Positions 10,999-23,500 of a DNA stretch of 64,000 nucleotides are shown in pieces. The stretch is from Margaritifera margaritifera. Its lineage: Eukaryota; Mollusca; Bivalvia; Unionida; Margaritiferidae. Numbering within the stretch: position 1 is the stretch's first letter; every line of letters begins with the position of its first letter. The DNA lies in assembly GCA_029931535.1 (NCBI GenBank), contig JAQPZY010000305.1:1-64000 (forward strand). Direction: 5' to 3'. The notes beneath the pieces are model-generated. The model worked only from the letters and a program-made list of their open reading frames with translations, ran no database searches and had not been told where the DNA came from. The position numbers were made by a program, and so were the translations under genes.

Positions 10999-13480
10999 TG
11001 AGTTACATCCCCTGGATCAGGTATCAGATTGGAGGCGCGGTGGTGGTGGGGGAGGGAGGGATTTCCCATGGTGTAAGTAGCCCTGGCTTCATCTCATCCG
11101 CATAGTTAACTCTTCCTCAACAGCTACCTCCCTTAACCAACAAAATTGTGTCCAATCGTTGGCTGCTCAAGAGAAGCTTTACTGGAATAACAGGTTTTCC
11201 TCGCTTTCTTGTTTACCACCTTTCTGTTAATAATTTTATTAGTTTGTATTGTAGAAATATAAGATTTCATGTCCCTCTTTTGCGACATTCATACTTCTTA
11301 AAGTTTGCAGGTAACTGGAAATTGAATATTTGCTAAAAGTCTTGAACATAACTTCATATTTGATCGGTATGATCGGTATGCTTAAAAATGATCAGATTGA
11401 TCTGCAGCAAAGAAATCTGTTTTTATCAGTTACTAGTCCTCCTAACCATCCTCCCCCGACCCCAGATCCTGCTGCTTTTCGTAGAAAGCAGAGGATATTA
11501 AATTGGACGTGTCTTTCCTTAAGTCCGTCCATCCAACTTTCGTTTCCATGTAATAATGTTCTTAATTATTATTGAATTTCAACCAAATTTGGCATGCAGC
11601 TTGATATTGATGAGACCGTGACTACGTTATATTATCAACTTTCTTCATAATCGTCTAGCGGAGTTGTACCTCACATTGTCAGACCCACCCACTTCCGTTT
11701 CCGTACAAAAGCTCCCTTAATTATTAGTAGATTTCAAGCAAATTTGGCATGCAGCTTGATTTTTAAGCCTTTGGCTGAGTTCGATTGTCAGCGTTCTGTG
11801 TAGTCGTTTACTTGAGTTATTGTCCCTGACTATCAGACCTTGGAACTTTCTTGTCCACTTAAAAACTCCCTTAAATATTATTGGATTTCAACCAAATTTG
11901 TTTTGTCGATTGATATTGATGATTCCTTGGCCGGGATCGATTGTCAGACTTCTAAATGATCGTTTAGCAGTGTTGTAGACCCTGTAGACCCTAATTGTGA
12001 CCCCCCACTCCCACTTTTTTCCGCCCAATAAATCCCTTGATTATTATTTGATTTCAAGCAAATTTGGTATGCTGATTGCTTGTGATAAGTCCTTGGCCGA
12101 ATTTGATTGTGAGCTTGATGCATCATCGTTTAGCAGAGGTATAGCCCCTGATTATCTGATCCACCCACTTTCATTTCCTCAAATCAACTTTTTGTGTGAT
12201 TGGACTTGATTATTCGCTAAATTTGGTAAACAGCTTGATATTGATAGAACAATGGTTTGATTGGATGAGACTTAGGCTGAGTTCAGTTGTCAGCATTTTA
12301 CGTCATGTAGCCTACAGTCCCTGACTGCCAGACCCATCCACTTTAATTTCTGCATAATGACTCCCTTTATTGGATTTTAATCAAATTTAGAAGACAGTTT
12401 CATATTTATAAGACCTCTGCTGAGTTTGATTGTCAATGTTGCTTACGTACATGTTCTGCTTTCAACGTCATCTAAAAGCGGAGTCATGGGCCTTGATTGT
12501 CAGACTCACTCGCTTTCCTTTTTGTGCAAGGACTCCCTTTATTCCTGTTGGATTTAAATCGAATTTGGTAGGCAATTTAATGTTGATAACACCTTGGCTT
12601 AGTCTGGTCTTTCAGCGTGCGATGCGCATCATCATATAACGATGTTCTTATCCCTGATTGATGTACCCACCCACATTTGTTTGCACACAGTAATTCCCTT
12701 AGTTATTATTGGATCTCATATGGTACTTTGTCTGTCGTGCGTCGACCGTTCACAATTGTTATTTACAACACATCTTTTTAATAGCCGTTTGAACAATTTG
12801 CACAAAATTGTAAATAGAGCATTCTGGCATAAAGGCCTTTACATTTGTTCAGTGAATGCTGTCCCGCTATCCAATGTGGCAAACGTTATTAAAAATATTT
12901 TTTAAAAACAATTTCTTCTCCGAGTTTGACCACATTTGACACAAACCAGCCTGGCATGAAGGTCTTTCATATTTGTTCAGCTGATGCCTATCCGCCATCA
13001 AATATGGCAAGCTGTAACTTAAAGTAGATAAACATTTAAATTACCTTGTCTCAAAAACTGCTGAATAGAATTTAACTGAATGTCACAGAAAGCATCCTGG
13101 CATAGAGGATTTCGATATTTGACAAATGATGCTGATTCACCATCAAACATAAAATCAAAAATATAAAAACCTTATAAACCACTTCTTCTCCAATACAGAC
13201 AAACAGAACTTAAACAAGTTTGAAAGAATGCACCCTGGACTAGATCGCTTTCAAATATTTAGAAATGATGCAAAACAGCCATCAAATATGGCCACCATTA
13301 CTGAAAATAGACAAACCTTTAAGCGAGGTTTTCTCTAAAACCGCTTAACAGAATTTAACCAATTTCACTGAAAGCATCCTGGCTGAGGGCTTTCAATTTA
13401 ATGCCGATCCGCCATCAAATATGGCCGGCCTTACTAAGAAAAATCGTTAAATGGCTTCTTCTCAACAACTACTAACAAAA
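10999..13480 (+). repeat. compound repeat, copy III (array A plus truncated array B)
   Basis: Collinear with copy I: the head 'catcccctggatcaggtat' (about 11004) matches 2292-2310, and 'ggctgctcaagagaagc' matches about 2397. Array A spans about 11560-12730 and array B about 12740-13480. Blocks such as 'cctgttggatttaaatcgaa' occur in both copies. A ~50-bp G-rich segment (about 11020-11070) is absent from copy I. Array B stops abruptly at about 13480, before the usual tail. Confidence 0.85.
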
Positions 13481-13508
13481 CCGAGTTGACTTGTCGCCAT
13501 AATTTAAA

Positions 13509-13770
13509 CCCCCCCCCCCCAAAAAAAAAAAAAAAAAAAAAAAAATACGAAGCCACTGGTAGCCAAAATTTAGCTACACAAAACCGAGGCCAATGGTCGC
13601 CAAAATATACTAAAAAACAAACCAAGGCCACTGGTCGCCAAATTGTTACTAAAAGGCTGAGGCTACTGGTCGTCACAATTTTACTAAAAAACCCTAAGGC
13701 CACTGGTCGCCAAATTTTACCCCCCAAAAACCCCAAGGCCACTGGTCGCCTGGCCACTAAATATCCTGGG
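13509..13770. repeat. poly-C/poly-A run followed by a ~37-bp minisatellite
   Basis: C12 (13509-13520) is followed by A25 (13521-13545). Six degenerate units then begin near 13552, 13589, 13627, 13662, 13699 and 13738, with spacing 35-39 bp and core 'aaggccactggtcgccaaat'. The block lies where copy III of the compound repeat is cut off. The minus-strand frame over it is a repeat shadow. Confidence 0.85.
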
Positions 13771-14534
13771 CCACCCAACCTCTGACCTTCATGTGAGGTC
13801 ACTGGACTATTAAATATTACGACTGATATTGCTCCAGACCACCGACCTTTTTTATGACAGGGCCGGTCCTCATGACTGTGAGAGGGGCCCACCCCGAGAT
13901 GCAGTCCCGTCATGTCCCACACCGAACAATATAGGATAAAGAGCCAGCGCCCATCAATAGTAATATATGACAGAGTAGACTTAGATAGATAGGTAATACT
14001 TTCAATAATAATTATCATCATCATCGTCACCATCTTTTTCATCCTCATTAGAATCGTTGTCGTCGGCATTAGGATTACGTATCTAATACACCAGAAGGTA
14101 TATACATGTACACTTAGTACTTCTATTTAAGTATGAATAAATTATGTATTTGATGTTCGTTAATACACATATTTATATTCGACTACATTTTCAGTACAAC
14201 TTGATGATCTCGCTCATTTTACAAGGTCAATCTACAAGGATTCGACAAAAAAGAGATAGAATTTATGGTAAACAAAGGTCGATTTAAACAACACATGCTG
14301 ACTCAGTATACAAAGTAGATGTAGTAGAGTCAGCCATAGGAATGGCAACATTTGACATAAATCTGAAATCATTCATACTTTTGAAAGAATTGAAGAAACA
14401 TTGCAAATTGTTGAAAATAAAAGTACATATTTTAAACTGTCATCCTGTTGGCTTTTTTATAATACCTAAAAGCAATATAACAAGTATGTTCTCTGCATGT
14501 CTCTATTTCATTTTAAATGAATGACAAAGTACAG
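13771..14534. other. no gene recognised
   Basis: Spacer with a small CAT/ATC-rich tract near 14016-14045. The 5' side of the integrase relic may begin near 14220, but nothing is convincing before 14535. Confidence 0.4.
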
Positions 14535-15670
14535 TATTTAAGACATATTTACTAAGATCCTGGAGGTCTATGTCTTTACCCAAATACCAATGAATTGTAG
14601 CAACAAATTAAACACAACGAAAATAAAATAACACACGCTGAATTGAAAGAATGGTTAACTGAACAATCTGCTTATAAATTACACAAGCAAGCGAAAAATA
14701 TAAAACTTACACAAGAGTGTATGTAAGTCGTTTGGATGAACAGTAGCAGGCCAAACTATGTTCACATGCAAACATAGGAAAAAAAAGAACAATGGATACA
14801 AATACGTTTTGACAGTGATATATATTCTTTTAAATATGCTGGGCTGAAAAGTTAAAACAAAAAAGGGAGATGACATACACGATGGTTTTAGAGAAATCTG
14901 TGTAGAGCCAATATCTGGAAAGACACAGTTTGATGAAGGAAAAGTTTACAACAAAAAATTTAGGATTTGTTGGAAACAAAAGCAATTGAATACGTTTCAA
15001 CTTACATTGATAAAACCAAAATCACAAAAAAAAAAAAAAAAAACCAAAAAAAAAAAAAACCCAGCAAAAACAATTAATTAAAGAAACAAACAACACTTCT
15101 CCCCAACATATGTAGTAAGAAGGTTAAACAGAACTCTAAAGATTATAATGTGAAATATTTAAATTAAAAAAAATGAAACCAGACATCGTTGACGTTTTAC
15201 AAATTTTTATTGGGGGATACAATAACAGTTAGTATGAATCAATAGAGTTGACTGGTTGAAGCAAGCAAGGAAGAAAACAGATAAAAGTATAACTTAACCT
15301 ATTTAGTTGCTTTACAACAGATACATTGGGAATTCCTAAATTTAAAATCAATGAAACAGTCAGAATTTCAATATACTAAACAATGTTTGAAAACTGATGC
15401 CTGCCTAACATGACCCCAAAAATATATAAAATCAGGCAAGCAAATTTAAGCGATCCAGATATTTACAAATTGGAAGACTTGAAGGGACTGGATGTAGAGA
15501 GCATGTTTTATGAACAAAAGTTGTCACAGTATGACGAGCAAGATAACAAATACAAAGCTGAAAAAGTTTGAATACTAAAAGAATGAACGGCAAAAAGTAT
15601 TTACTGGCTAAATGAAAAGGGCAGAATTAACCTTTTAACAGTTAGGAGCCAGCTGAAAATAAACCATGTG
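14535..15670 (+). pseudogene. Polinton-type integrase relic (zinc-finger side, rve core, chromodomain)
   Basis: No single frame is long, but reading the three + frames in turn shows one family from end to end. A pre-core segment with 'AELKEWLTEQSAYKLHK' lies at about 14635-14700. The core start 'SRLDEQ*QAKL' is at about 14725-14760 and 'NNGYKYVLTVIYI' at about 14790-14828. 'DGFREICVEPISGK' and 'AIEYVSTYIDKTK' lie at about 14880-15020, and 'RRLNRTLK' at about 15120-15145. 'TPKIYKIRQ...YKLEDLKG' is at about 15410-15500 and a chromodomain-like 'NGKKYLLAK*KG' at about 15590-15630. This is the order of the Polinton (F54H12.3-like) integrase. The first two acidic catalytic positions appear replaced (K, Y), and stops, frameshifts and an A-rich insertion (15030-15060) break it. 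Dead and old. A relative of another rve-core transposon is the alternative. Confidence 0.7.
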
Positions 15671-15911
15671 CCAAAGATACACCAATCGATCTTAAACGAA
15701 TGAAGTTTTTGAAAAATGAAGAGTTTGTAGGATGTGACAGATGTAAAACATAACCCACAGAAAAGAAACAAAACAAAATAACAACAGCGCATTAGATAAT
15801 GAAGAAGTTAAAACTTGTATGATTTATGACTTTGTCTGATTACAAAAGCTGACGAATCCGGTCCTAAAGTAACAGGATCTAGACCAAAATTAACATAATC
15901 TAGTTCTAAGG

Positions 15912-16698
15912 TGTTACTACTCCAGGTCTTAAAATAATGTAACAGAAAGAAAGTGAAACCAGCAATGGAAGTAAATTCAACAAACAATTTATTTCAAGAC
16001 AATCAAAGTGAAAATTCAAAAAAGACACTTACAATAACGTGAATTAAAGTCCAAATAATACAACAATCCTAAGTGTCCTAATCACAAGTCCTAAATATAG
16101 AATATTCCGAATGAATTCAAGTAGCTTTGAATGTCCTGATGTGCTAGTAGTCTTGAATGTTATGATGTGTCAGTAGTCTTGAATGTCCTGATATGTCTGA
16201 ATAAATGTAATCCAGAATATCTTTGAATGAATTCACATAAATTCCAAAGTCAAGTATTAATCCAAAATGAAAATGAGCACTTTTAGTAATTCCAATGAAT
16301 ATTTCAAATAAATAACATCCTCTCTCTGAATTTGCTCTGATTTTCACAACTGTAACATCTGATTATTGAAATAAATTCCTTAATAGACTGATCTTAATAA
16401 TATGAAGTTGAGTATAAGAATGAAATCTTTTTTACCAAATCTGAATAAATATAAAGATAGGTCACCTGACAGAATATTCTAGAATATGAGTAACTCTAAT
16501 GGAAAATTACGGTGCGTACGTGACTTTTCTCACATCAAGATATGGAAAATTCCAATCTAAGTACTAAATTCTATGTAAACAAGAGTGACCTTGAACTCAA
16601 ATGCAGTAAATATGTTATTTACAAAATGACCACTAAAGAGCAATTTACCTCATGGACACATATTATAAATTCAATATACATAGAAAAGTAATGTAATG
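15912..16698. mobile_element. diverged solo LTR (same family as 43090-44030)
   Basis: It opens with TGTTACTAC and is alignable for hundreds of bases with the solo LTR at 43090-44030. Shared blocks include 'agaaagtgaaacca', 'caacaaacaatttatt', 'tcctaatcacaagtcct' and a region of gaatgt-cc repeats. Near the far end are 'gaccttgaac' and 'cagtaaa-atgtt'. The right end is ragged (about 16690-16698, gtaatga) and I cannot see a target duplication. It lies just downstream of the integrase relic. The TG...CA ends of the better copy point to a Ty3/gypsy-type LTR. Confidence 0.65.
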
Positions 16699-17914
16699 AA
16701 TTGTATATTTAAAAAAGGCATTTTATTATTGTCTTGCGATTCAGTTTAATGCAATAAAATGGTTAAGTGAAAACCATTAAACATAGTTTTATAACCGCAC
16801 TTTAAAATTTGACAACGATTACCCTGTGAACAGATGCAGAGCTCTGTGTGAAATCAGACTTTGGCAGACTCAAATAAAGTGAGCCGCGTTGATGGCAACG
16901 TATGGTTACATGATGTCCTACTGGAATATAACAGATCCAAATGTTCCAAAGTTAGTTTATCTGTTTACAGATTTCACATTTATTTCCAGATACAAAAAGT
17001 ACTGAGTGTGCAATATCTCTATCTTTTGATGATATATTCAATCTGACCAACAAAATCAAAAATTTGAATCAATTTAACATAGTGTGCAAGAATTGTTAAC
17101 ATTACAGAAAATCAAGACTGGAGATACTAAAAGGGAAAAAAACAAATACTTGCTTGGTAATAGGCCAGAAGAAAATAAAACTATACACAAAAGTTTTGTG
17201 GAGCCTACATCTGCTGTTATGCTAGCTCGTTATTAGAGGCATTATAACTATGGAGCATATACTGTTGAACTCTGGATAACATTGTCAGCTGATTAAATGA
17301 ATAATATGGCTGTTACAATGATGAACCTACTGTCAGGACCAACTTCTTTTCTGCAATATAGCAATGGATTAACAGACCAAGGTATTAAAAGAGCAAACCA
17401 AAGCATTAGGATTTGTGTAATCGGCAAACATTTCCTGATCCAGCATCATCTGAGGGTTCTTTTACAATAATCAAGATAAACATTAATTGCAACGTATTTA
17501 CATCCTACAATGTGCAGCATTTCAAGCCAGTGTCCCACAAACAAGACATTTCTCACTGATCGACCTAGCTATAGGTACATATTCTGAAGTCTGGTTTGAA
17601 GTCGAAAAAAAATATTGTAATTATTTTTTAAATTAGTTATGAAAGGAAAATCAATACTAGATCATAGTTGAATCAAGGACTATATCAAATATTTTTCTCT
17701 GTGTCGTTTAAGGGATAAGAGTGGACTTTATTGTTTTAACTGTTAACACTTCTACCATTTTTGTGCTCTATTTTAAGTTGAGGAAACGTTAAAGACATGC
17801 TTTGCTGTTGTAAAGTTGCATCAATATTCATAATAAGCCTAATCACCTGCATGACTGGGGATGCAGAATAGGCCCGATGCGCTCTCCTACATGTCATAAG
17901 AGGCGATTAATGGA
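16699..17914. other. no gene recognised
   Basis: AT-rich. Short frames (for example 16861-17046) lack recognisable domains. Part may be 3' sequence of the same dead Polinton, but I cannot show it. 'cataagaggcgattaatgg' at about 17895 resembles the leader of some gastropod SINEs (recollection). Confidence 0.35.
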
Positions 17915-18086
17915 GAGGATCCACGGTGGCTCAGAGGTTAGTGTGCTGGACTCGCGACTGAAAGGGGTCGGGTTGCAACCCTACCATCGGCTGGCTATGG
18001 TCCTCGGACAAGGCACTTTACTACAACTGCCTCAGCACTAAATAACCTACTTGTGTTGCTGTGCCATAAAACACCAAACTAAACCA
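17915..18086 (+). mobile_element. tRNA-derived SINE, plus strand
   Basis: The A-box region is 'cggtggctcagaggttagtg', followed by 'ctggactcgcgactg' at the anticodon position and a B-box 'gggttgcaaccct'. The body carries 'cggacaaggcactttac' and 'cctcagcac', and it ends in an 'acaccaaactaaacc' tail. Head, body and tail order is that of a Pol III SINE. The body shares its 'ggcactttac' core with the minus-strand SINE at 10.2-10.45 kb. Confidence 0.8.
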
Positions 18087-19419
18087 CCAGAATAAGTCAT
18101 ATAGACTTCGACCAACTTTTTTTTGTTCAACACCGTGAGACAAATAATCCTTCATCATGCATTGGTATTCGGTATTAAAATTCCATCCTTCTTTAACAGA
18201 ATTTTCTATCAACAACTCTGCAAAGCTTCATTTCGGATGCAAAATGTTGACCCTCAGATGGAATTTTCCTATACCAATGCATATGAACAATTATATTAGG
18301 CTTGCCATCACAGGTAAGACAAACATTAGTGGGACAATGCTGTGTTACAGCAAAATGTCTCATTTATAGCAAACCTCAAATATGAGAGTGGGTCTAACCA
18401 CCACCCTGAGCGAAAGATATTAGGGGCAAATACTTGTAGGGGAAGATGCACTGGGAGGTAAATTTTAATGCTGAACTTAAATTTGATCAAAACACTATGA
18501 CTATGTAAGAGAGGATCAGTTATGGAAAATACGTTTTTTGTTATGTTCTAACTTTTGACTTTGGTTAAATGTGATAAATTGGTCCCTGTTTGTATATCTG
18601 CTACATCAGTGAAGAAAATCAACTGTGGAAATGTTTGAAATGATTTACTGCTCAGTTTCATCGAATAGAGGAAATTACACTTATTATCAGTTCAGGAAAC
18701 CTAACCTTTCCTTTAAACATTTTCTTTCAATGGGACCATTGTTCATGTATATGCAACACTTTTCCAACAAACTGGAAGAAATCCATCCACTACAACTTCA
18801 TTTATTCGTTCTAAATGATCAATTCTTGACATACAAAAATATTTGGGTTTTGTCCTAATTATTTTATTGAAACTTGAATGCAGGAGTTTACACATTCCCT
18901 TCAACAGTATCTGACACAGTGTTTTGTGAGTTATGCATAATTACTGAGAAGTCCTGATTCCTATTATCAAGATGAAATATTCATGGATGAAACAAAAATC
19001 TTAGTTTTAAACAAAAGCACACATTTGTCGCCCTAATACTGCGTCGCCATAATGCCTACACACAACTGTGATAGTCAAAACATCCTTATGGCAACAGAAT
19101 CTTCACACACATATTCTATCTAACCCAGCATTAAGGCGACACTCTTTCTAAGGCCCCTTTTGTCATACCAAACAAAACAGGAAAATAAAAGTGTATTTAC
19201 CATGATCAGAATCATAAATATATGCCTTTTAAAACTGTATTACCACGCCTGCAGATCCATTTGCAAACCCTTTCATGTTAAACTTTTTTCTTAGAAGTGT
19301 GATCGGGGAGAAGGTGTAGATGGACTTCAGAAGCTGAAATATTATTTTCAAGCAAAAATAATTCTTTAACGCCTTATGAAGAGGTGTGGTCAAAATAATT
19401 TTGGAGCCAAGAATAGAGA
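18087..19419. other. no gene recognised
   Basis: AT-rich sequence. Frames of 60-77 codons here (for example 18625-18858) show no domain, splice pattern or repeat that I recognise. Confidence 0.4.
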
Positions 19420-20500
19420 GATGATATTTGCTTGAAACGAGCGAATAACGGATATATTTCATCTAGTGGGTCAAAATACTTAAGTTTGTCATCCACGAGA
19501 TCAAATATATCTGTTATTCATTTGGAGCAAGCAAATTTAAAAAAAAAAATTATGCTCAAACATATTAGTTAGCAATATGTATAACAGATTGAAGTAACAG
19601 TATCACTGTATCCCACGCGATAATGTCAGCGGTTATCAGTTTACTTTTTGCTGTGTTTTGTGTATATTCGCACAGAAAATATCAGCAGCAACATAATTTT
19701 ACTTCGCAATTCAAAGTAAAACAACACATAAAAAATATGAAAGATTGAAGAAAAAAAATTATATGCACATCGTTGGGTTTGAAGTTGGTTCGTCTACATG
19801 CCAGGCGGCCATACTTACCACTGGACCATGTCATCTTCTAAAAATAGCTCAAAATTTCTTCCTCATAATGTTGTCGACGTGGCAGTGAAATATTATATCT
19901 ATTATCAACATTAGTTCTCTTGGAAAATCCAGTATTTCACGGTCTAGCATAAAATAGATTAAATTAATGTTTTCCTGAACCAATGTCCCCCTCTCATTAT
20001 TATTTCTGTTTGCCCACGTGTAACACAAACTGAACATATATGAAAGTTGAAGTTTGGTACATTTACTGGTATTTCCATGCTGATATGACCTAAATATAGG
20101 ATATTTGGTTGAAACGAGTGAATAACGGATACGTTTCATCGAGTGTGTGATAAACTCTGTATTTTCGCGACTGGTGAAGCCACGAGTGAAACTACTTGAG
20201 TCTTTCACCCACGAGATGAAATCTATCCATTATTCACTCAGAGCAAACACAATTTCTTTTTATTTATGATTGAAAAGCAGATTTCTTACTGTATCCCGGC
20301 GATAATGTCGGCAGTTTATCGTTCATGTTCTGCTGTGTTTTGTATACATGTTCGCCCACTACTCAAATTTCTTGGTCATAATGTTGTCGATGTCTACTGA
20401 GGGCAGTGAAAATTTATTTCTGGTATTCCACTCCAGTGCATTATCAAAATTATTTCTCTTAGAACATCCAGTAATTCATGGTTTAGCAGAAACTGGAAGT
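19420..20500. repeat. two tandem copies of a palindromic MITE-like repeat
   Basis: Copy 1 begins near 19420 and copy 2 near 20090. Both start with an inverted pair: 'gcttgaaacgagcgaataac' at 19430 against the reverse complement of 'tctgttattcatttggagca' at 19509. The counterparts near 20108 and 20212 behave the same way. Downstream blocks also match: 'gataatgtcagcgg' / 'gataatgtcggcag', 'ctgctgtgttttgt', 'cataatgttgtcga', 'atccagta-ttca-gg'. Copy 1 has about 165 extra bp (19670-19840), including the tRNA-like segment. The apparent minus ORFs at 19229-19462 and 19849-20208 are products of this repeat. Confidence 0.75.
19764..19836 (-). repeat. tRNA-Gly-like SINE head or tRNA pseudogene
   Basis: On the minus strand a 73-nt segment has an A-box 'tggtccagtgg', a 'cgcctggcatgtagac' stretch like the Gly-tRNA anticodon arm, and a B-box-like 'acttcaaaccc' (7 of 11 to consensus). 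The acceptor stem does not pair, so this is not a functional tRNA gene. It lies in the segment present only in copy 1 of the surrounding duplication, as expected for a retroposed insertion. Confidence 0.5.
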
Positions 20501-23500
20501 TTAAACTTTTATGTTCCAAATCTGACGGAGTTATAACCCTTAATTTATTTAGACTTCCACTGATATGGTATGTATGCTTTATAAAAGAAAAAGATATTTA
20601 ATAGAATATTTTCCTGATTTGCCGTTTTGATGAAATTAAAGAAAGGGAAAATTATGAAAGCAAGAAAAGTTAAGGTTATGTTTTATATGATTTTTAGGAA
20701 GAAACAAAATTACTGCTAAACAGAAAATCATATCGACATATTTTGTTTTACCATAAGACTTCTGATGGTGTCTAGTTGGTCCTAAATGAAAATCATGTTG
20801 ATGTGGCAGCCATTATGTCCACCATGGCCGCCATCTTGAAAATAGTATCACTACTCCTCCTGAATAGATAGTTATATAAACATGGGATTTTCACCAAAAG
20901 ACTTATAATGATATCTTGTTGGTCCTAAATGAAAAAGGTATCAATCTTACATCCAATATGGTGCCACCGTAGCCATTTTGAAAATATTGTTATTGCTGAA
21001 GAATATCAGAGATGGTTGCAACACTAAGCAGTTACGATAAAGAAACGTTCTTATCTTTGATTAACTGGAGAAACAAATAGGCCAGTAAAGCGCAATTTCT
21101 GTTAGAGTAACTATTGTTTTTGTTATACTCACAGAAACCAATATCAGTTTCAAGTTTAGGAAGCACTGACATTATTGCTTTTCAAATATCAATAAGAACT
21201 GTATAAATATCAAACAATTTGCTAAACAAAGTTTATCAAAGGTTGCTAACTACTGGTAAATCTGTATTAAAGATTATTGTCAATATGAATTTCTCATATA
21301 CGTTTCTGTTGAAGATCGAAACCAGATCGGCGTTTGTAAAATATGTATGTTCACAATGTCAACTGTATAATTTTCAAAACCTCCAAAATTGTTAAAACTG
21401 TTTAAAATTGCTCGTAAGGTCTGAAAATCTAATCAAGTCATCTACACATCCCTATAAACATGCCTACTGAATCCCTGTTGTCTGCCTTGAGTGGTTTTTG
21501 TTCAGTCGTGCTCAGAATGTTAGGAAGAAAAAAGTCACAGTTCAAGAGATATAAAAAAATGTAATAAACAAATTGAACAATTGCTATAATGGTCTTATAA
21601 TCTAATCATGTCATCTACCAAATTTCATTTGTAAATATGGAATGGTTTTTACACAATGATGCTCAAAAGTTGTTTTTTAATTTTTGTGCAATCATGCTTA
21701 CAGCAAAATGGACATGACCAAATCTAGATGTCCCCGCTGTAATAAGTTTGAGGGTCTTAAACGTCCCAAAAGTTAAAAAATGTGAATAAAATGGAATATT
21801 GCTATAATGGCATGAAAGTCTAATCAGACCATCTATATACACAAAATAATATGCTACAAAATTTCATGGCTATATGTTTATTTATTTTTTTTTTGCTATT
21901 GTGCTCGAACAGATTTGTTATGGGTGTACAGATGGACATCATTACAGTATTATACTCATTGCTACTTCTCTGAGGGCATACAAAAAATCCTTGAACATAC
22001 CTTTAGTTGATGAAGTACAAGCAAGGGAACGAGAATGATTTGGAAAACAAAACTGTAATTCTCTGTTCATTGTCAATTTCCATACTCAGATGCATACATT
22101 TTTGTTATGACTGACAAACACACAAACATACTATGATGGACAGGCAAATCATTTTCACCAACTACTAGTAACTGACTTTTTGATGTGATTGCAAATAAAA
22201 GGAAATAGAAAGTTTGTTAGAAATATGTTCTTTATTCTTTAGTACAGATATACCATCTGATTATTTGGTACAAATTTCATATTACCTATGGCTTTTTTAA
22301 TACCATATTCAATTTATGAATGAATTTTAACTTACATGAGATAAATCTGCTTTAAGAAACAATACCAATCGAGTCCATATTTTTGTGCTAATATTAGACA
22401 CTACATAAATGCAGATAAAATGCAATTAGCAGCTTTAATTATTGATTTTGTTTGAAGTGGTGGGCATAAAGTATATATTTTATTGGAGGCAATTCTTTTA
22501 AGTAAAATTTTATGGCAGTTGGCAACATCTGCATTTGTGAAAATATAACCACAAATATAATATAAAATGCCTGGACTCACATTTAAACATAGCTGTCGAT
22601 CCCCATCTAAATTGTAGAGTGTGTTATTGGTGTATGCATAAATTCCCTTTGGTCTCATTTACATATAATTTGTCGCATTTGAAATAGTCATTAGAAGAGA
22701 TGTCACTAACAAAGAAAAAAACAAAACAATGGATGACCCATTTAATGAATGCCAAAAAGCTAAGTGTCTACTAATCCCTAACCACTTACTCTTCTTTTTA
22801 CAAAGATAATAACATCCAAGTATGTCAAGTTACAAAAGATAGCTGACTACCTAAAAAAAAACAACAAAAAACAAAAAACAAAACACGTGGCAAATAATAG
22901 TTTGGTGAGTGGTGAGGCAAAAAGGGAATTTCAAGTGACAATAAAAGAACCCCTCATGGACATCCGCAAAAAGGATATCCTATTATCTAACCAAACGGTG
23001 TTTAATATCAGATAATATAAATTATTTTGTCTGAACCAGAACTTTTAGTAGCAATATATGCTCGATCAAGTAACTACACTGAGAACATATTCAATCCAAC
23101 AATGGATTGAACAATAGAACCAAAATAAAATTTAGGTGAATTCATCCAATTCAACCTGCTCCACCCTTACGTTTAGTTTCACCATTGACAACTGGAACTG
23201 GGAAACAGATACTTCATGTGCCAACCAATTGCATAGTCTAACGACCACATAAGGAATCAGGTTACATCAGCAACGTGGTACCCCAGCAAATTTTGAAACA
23301 AGTAGGAACCTATACAACACCATTGCGGTTTTACGCTATTGTATTCTAACTTGAACAATAATTGCTTTCATTAACATAATATACCTCCATCCCCCCAAAA
23401 CATATTTTTTTTATCACTAATGACATTATAACCCCCGTCTGCATTAAATGATAATATCATTTGAACCAAGTGCACCGGGTGTAAACCTTTGGTTTGTGAT

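Noticed and set aside
13434..14069. 211-codon minus ORF
   Set aside because: It is made of array B, poly-A/poly-C and the 37-bp minisatellite; no domain.
19764..19836. Functional tRNA-Gly gene
   Set aside because: Acceptor stem does not pair and the B-box is poor.
19849..20208. 119-codon minus ORF sharing 'IRYSLVS' with 19229-19462
   Set aside because: The sharing comes from the duplicated palindromic repeat, not from a gene family.
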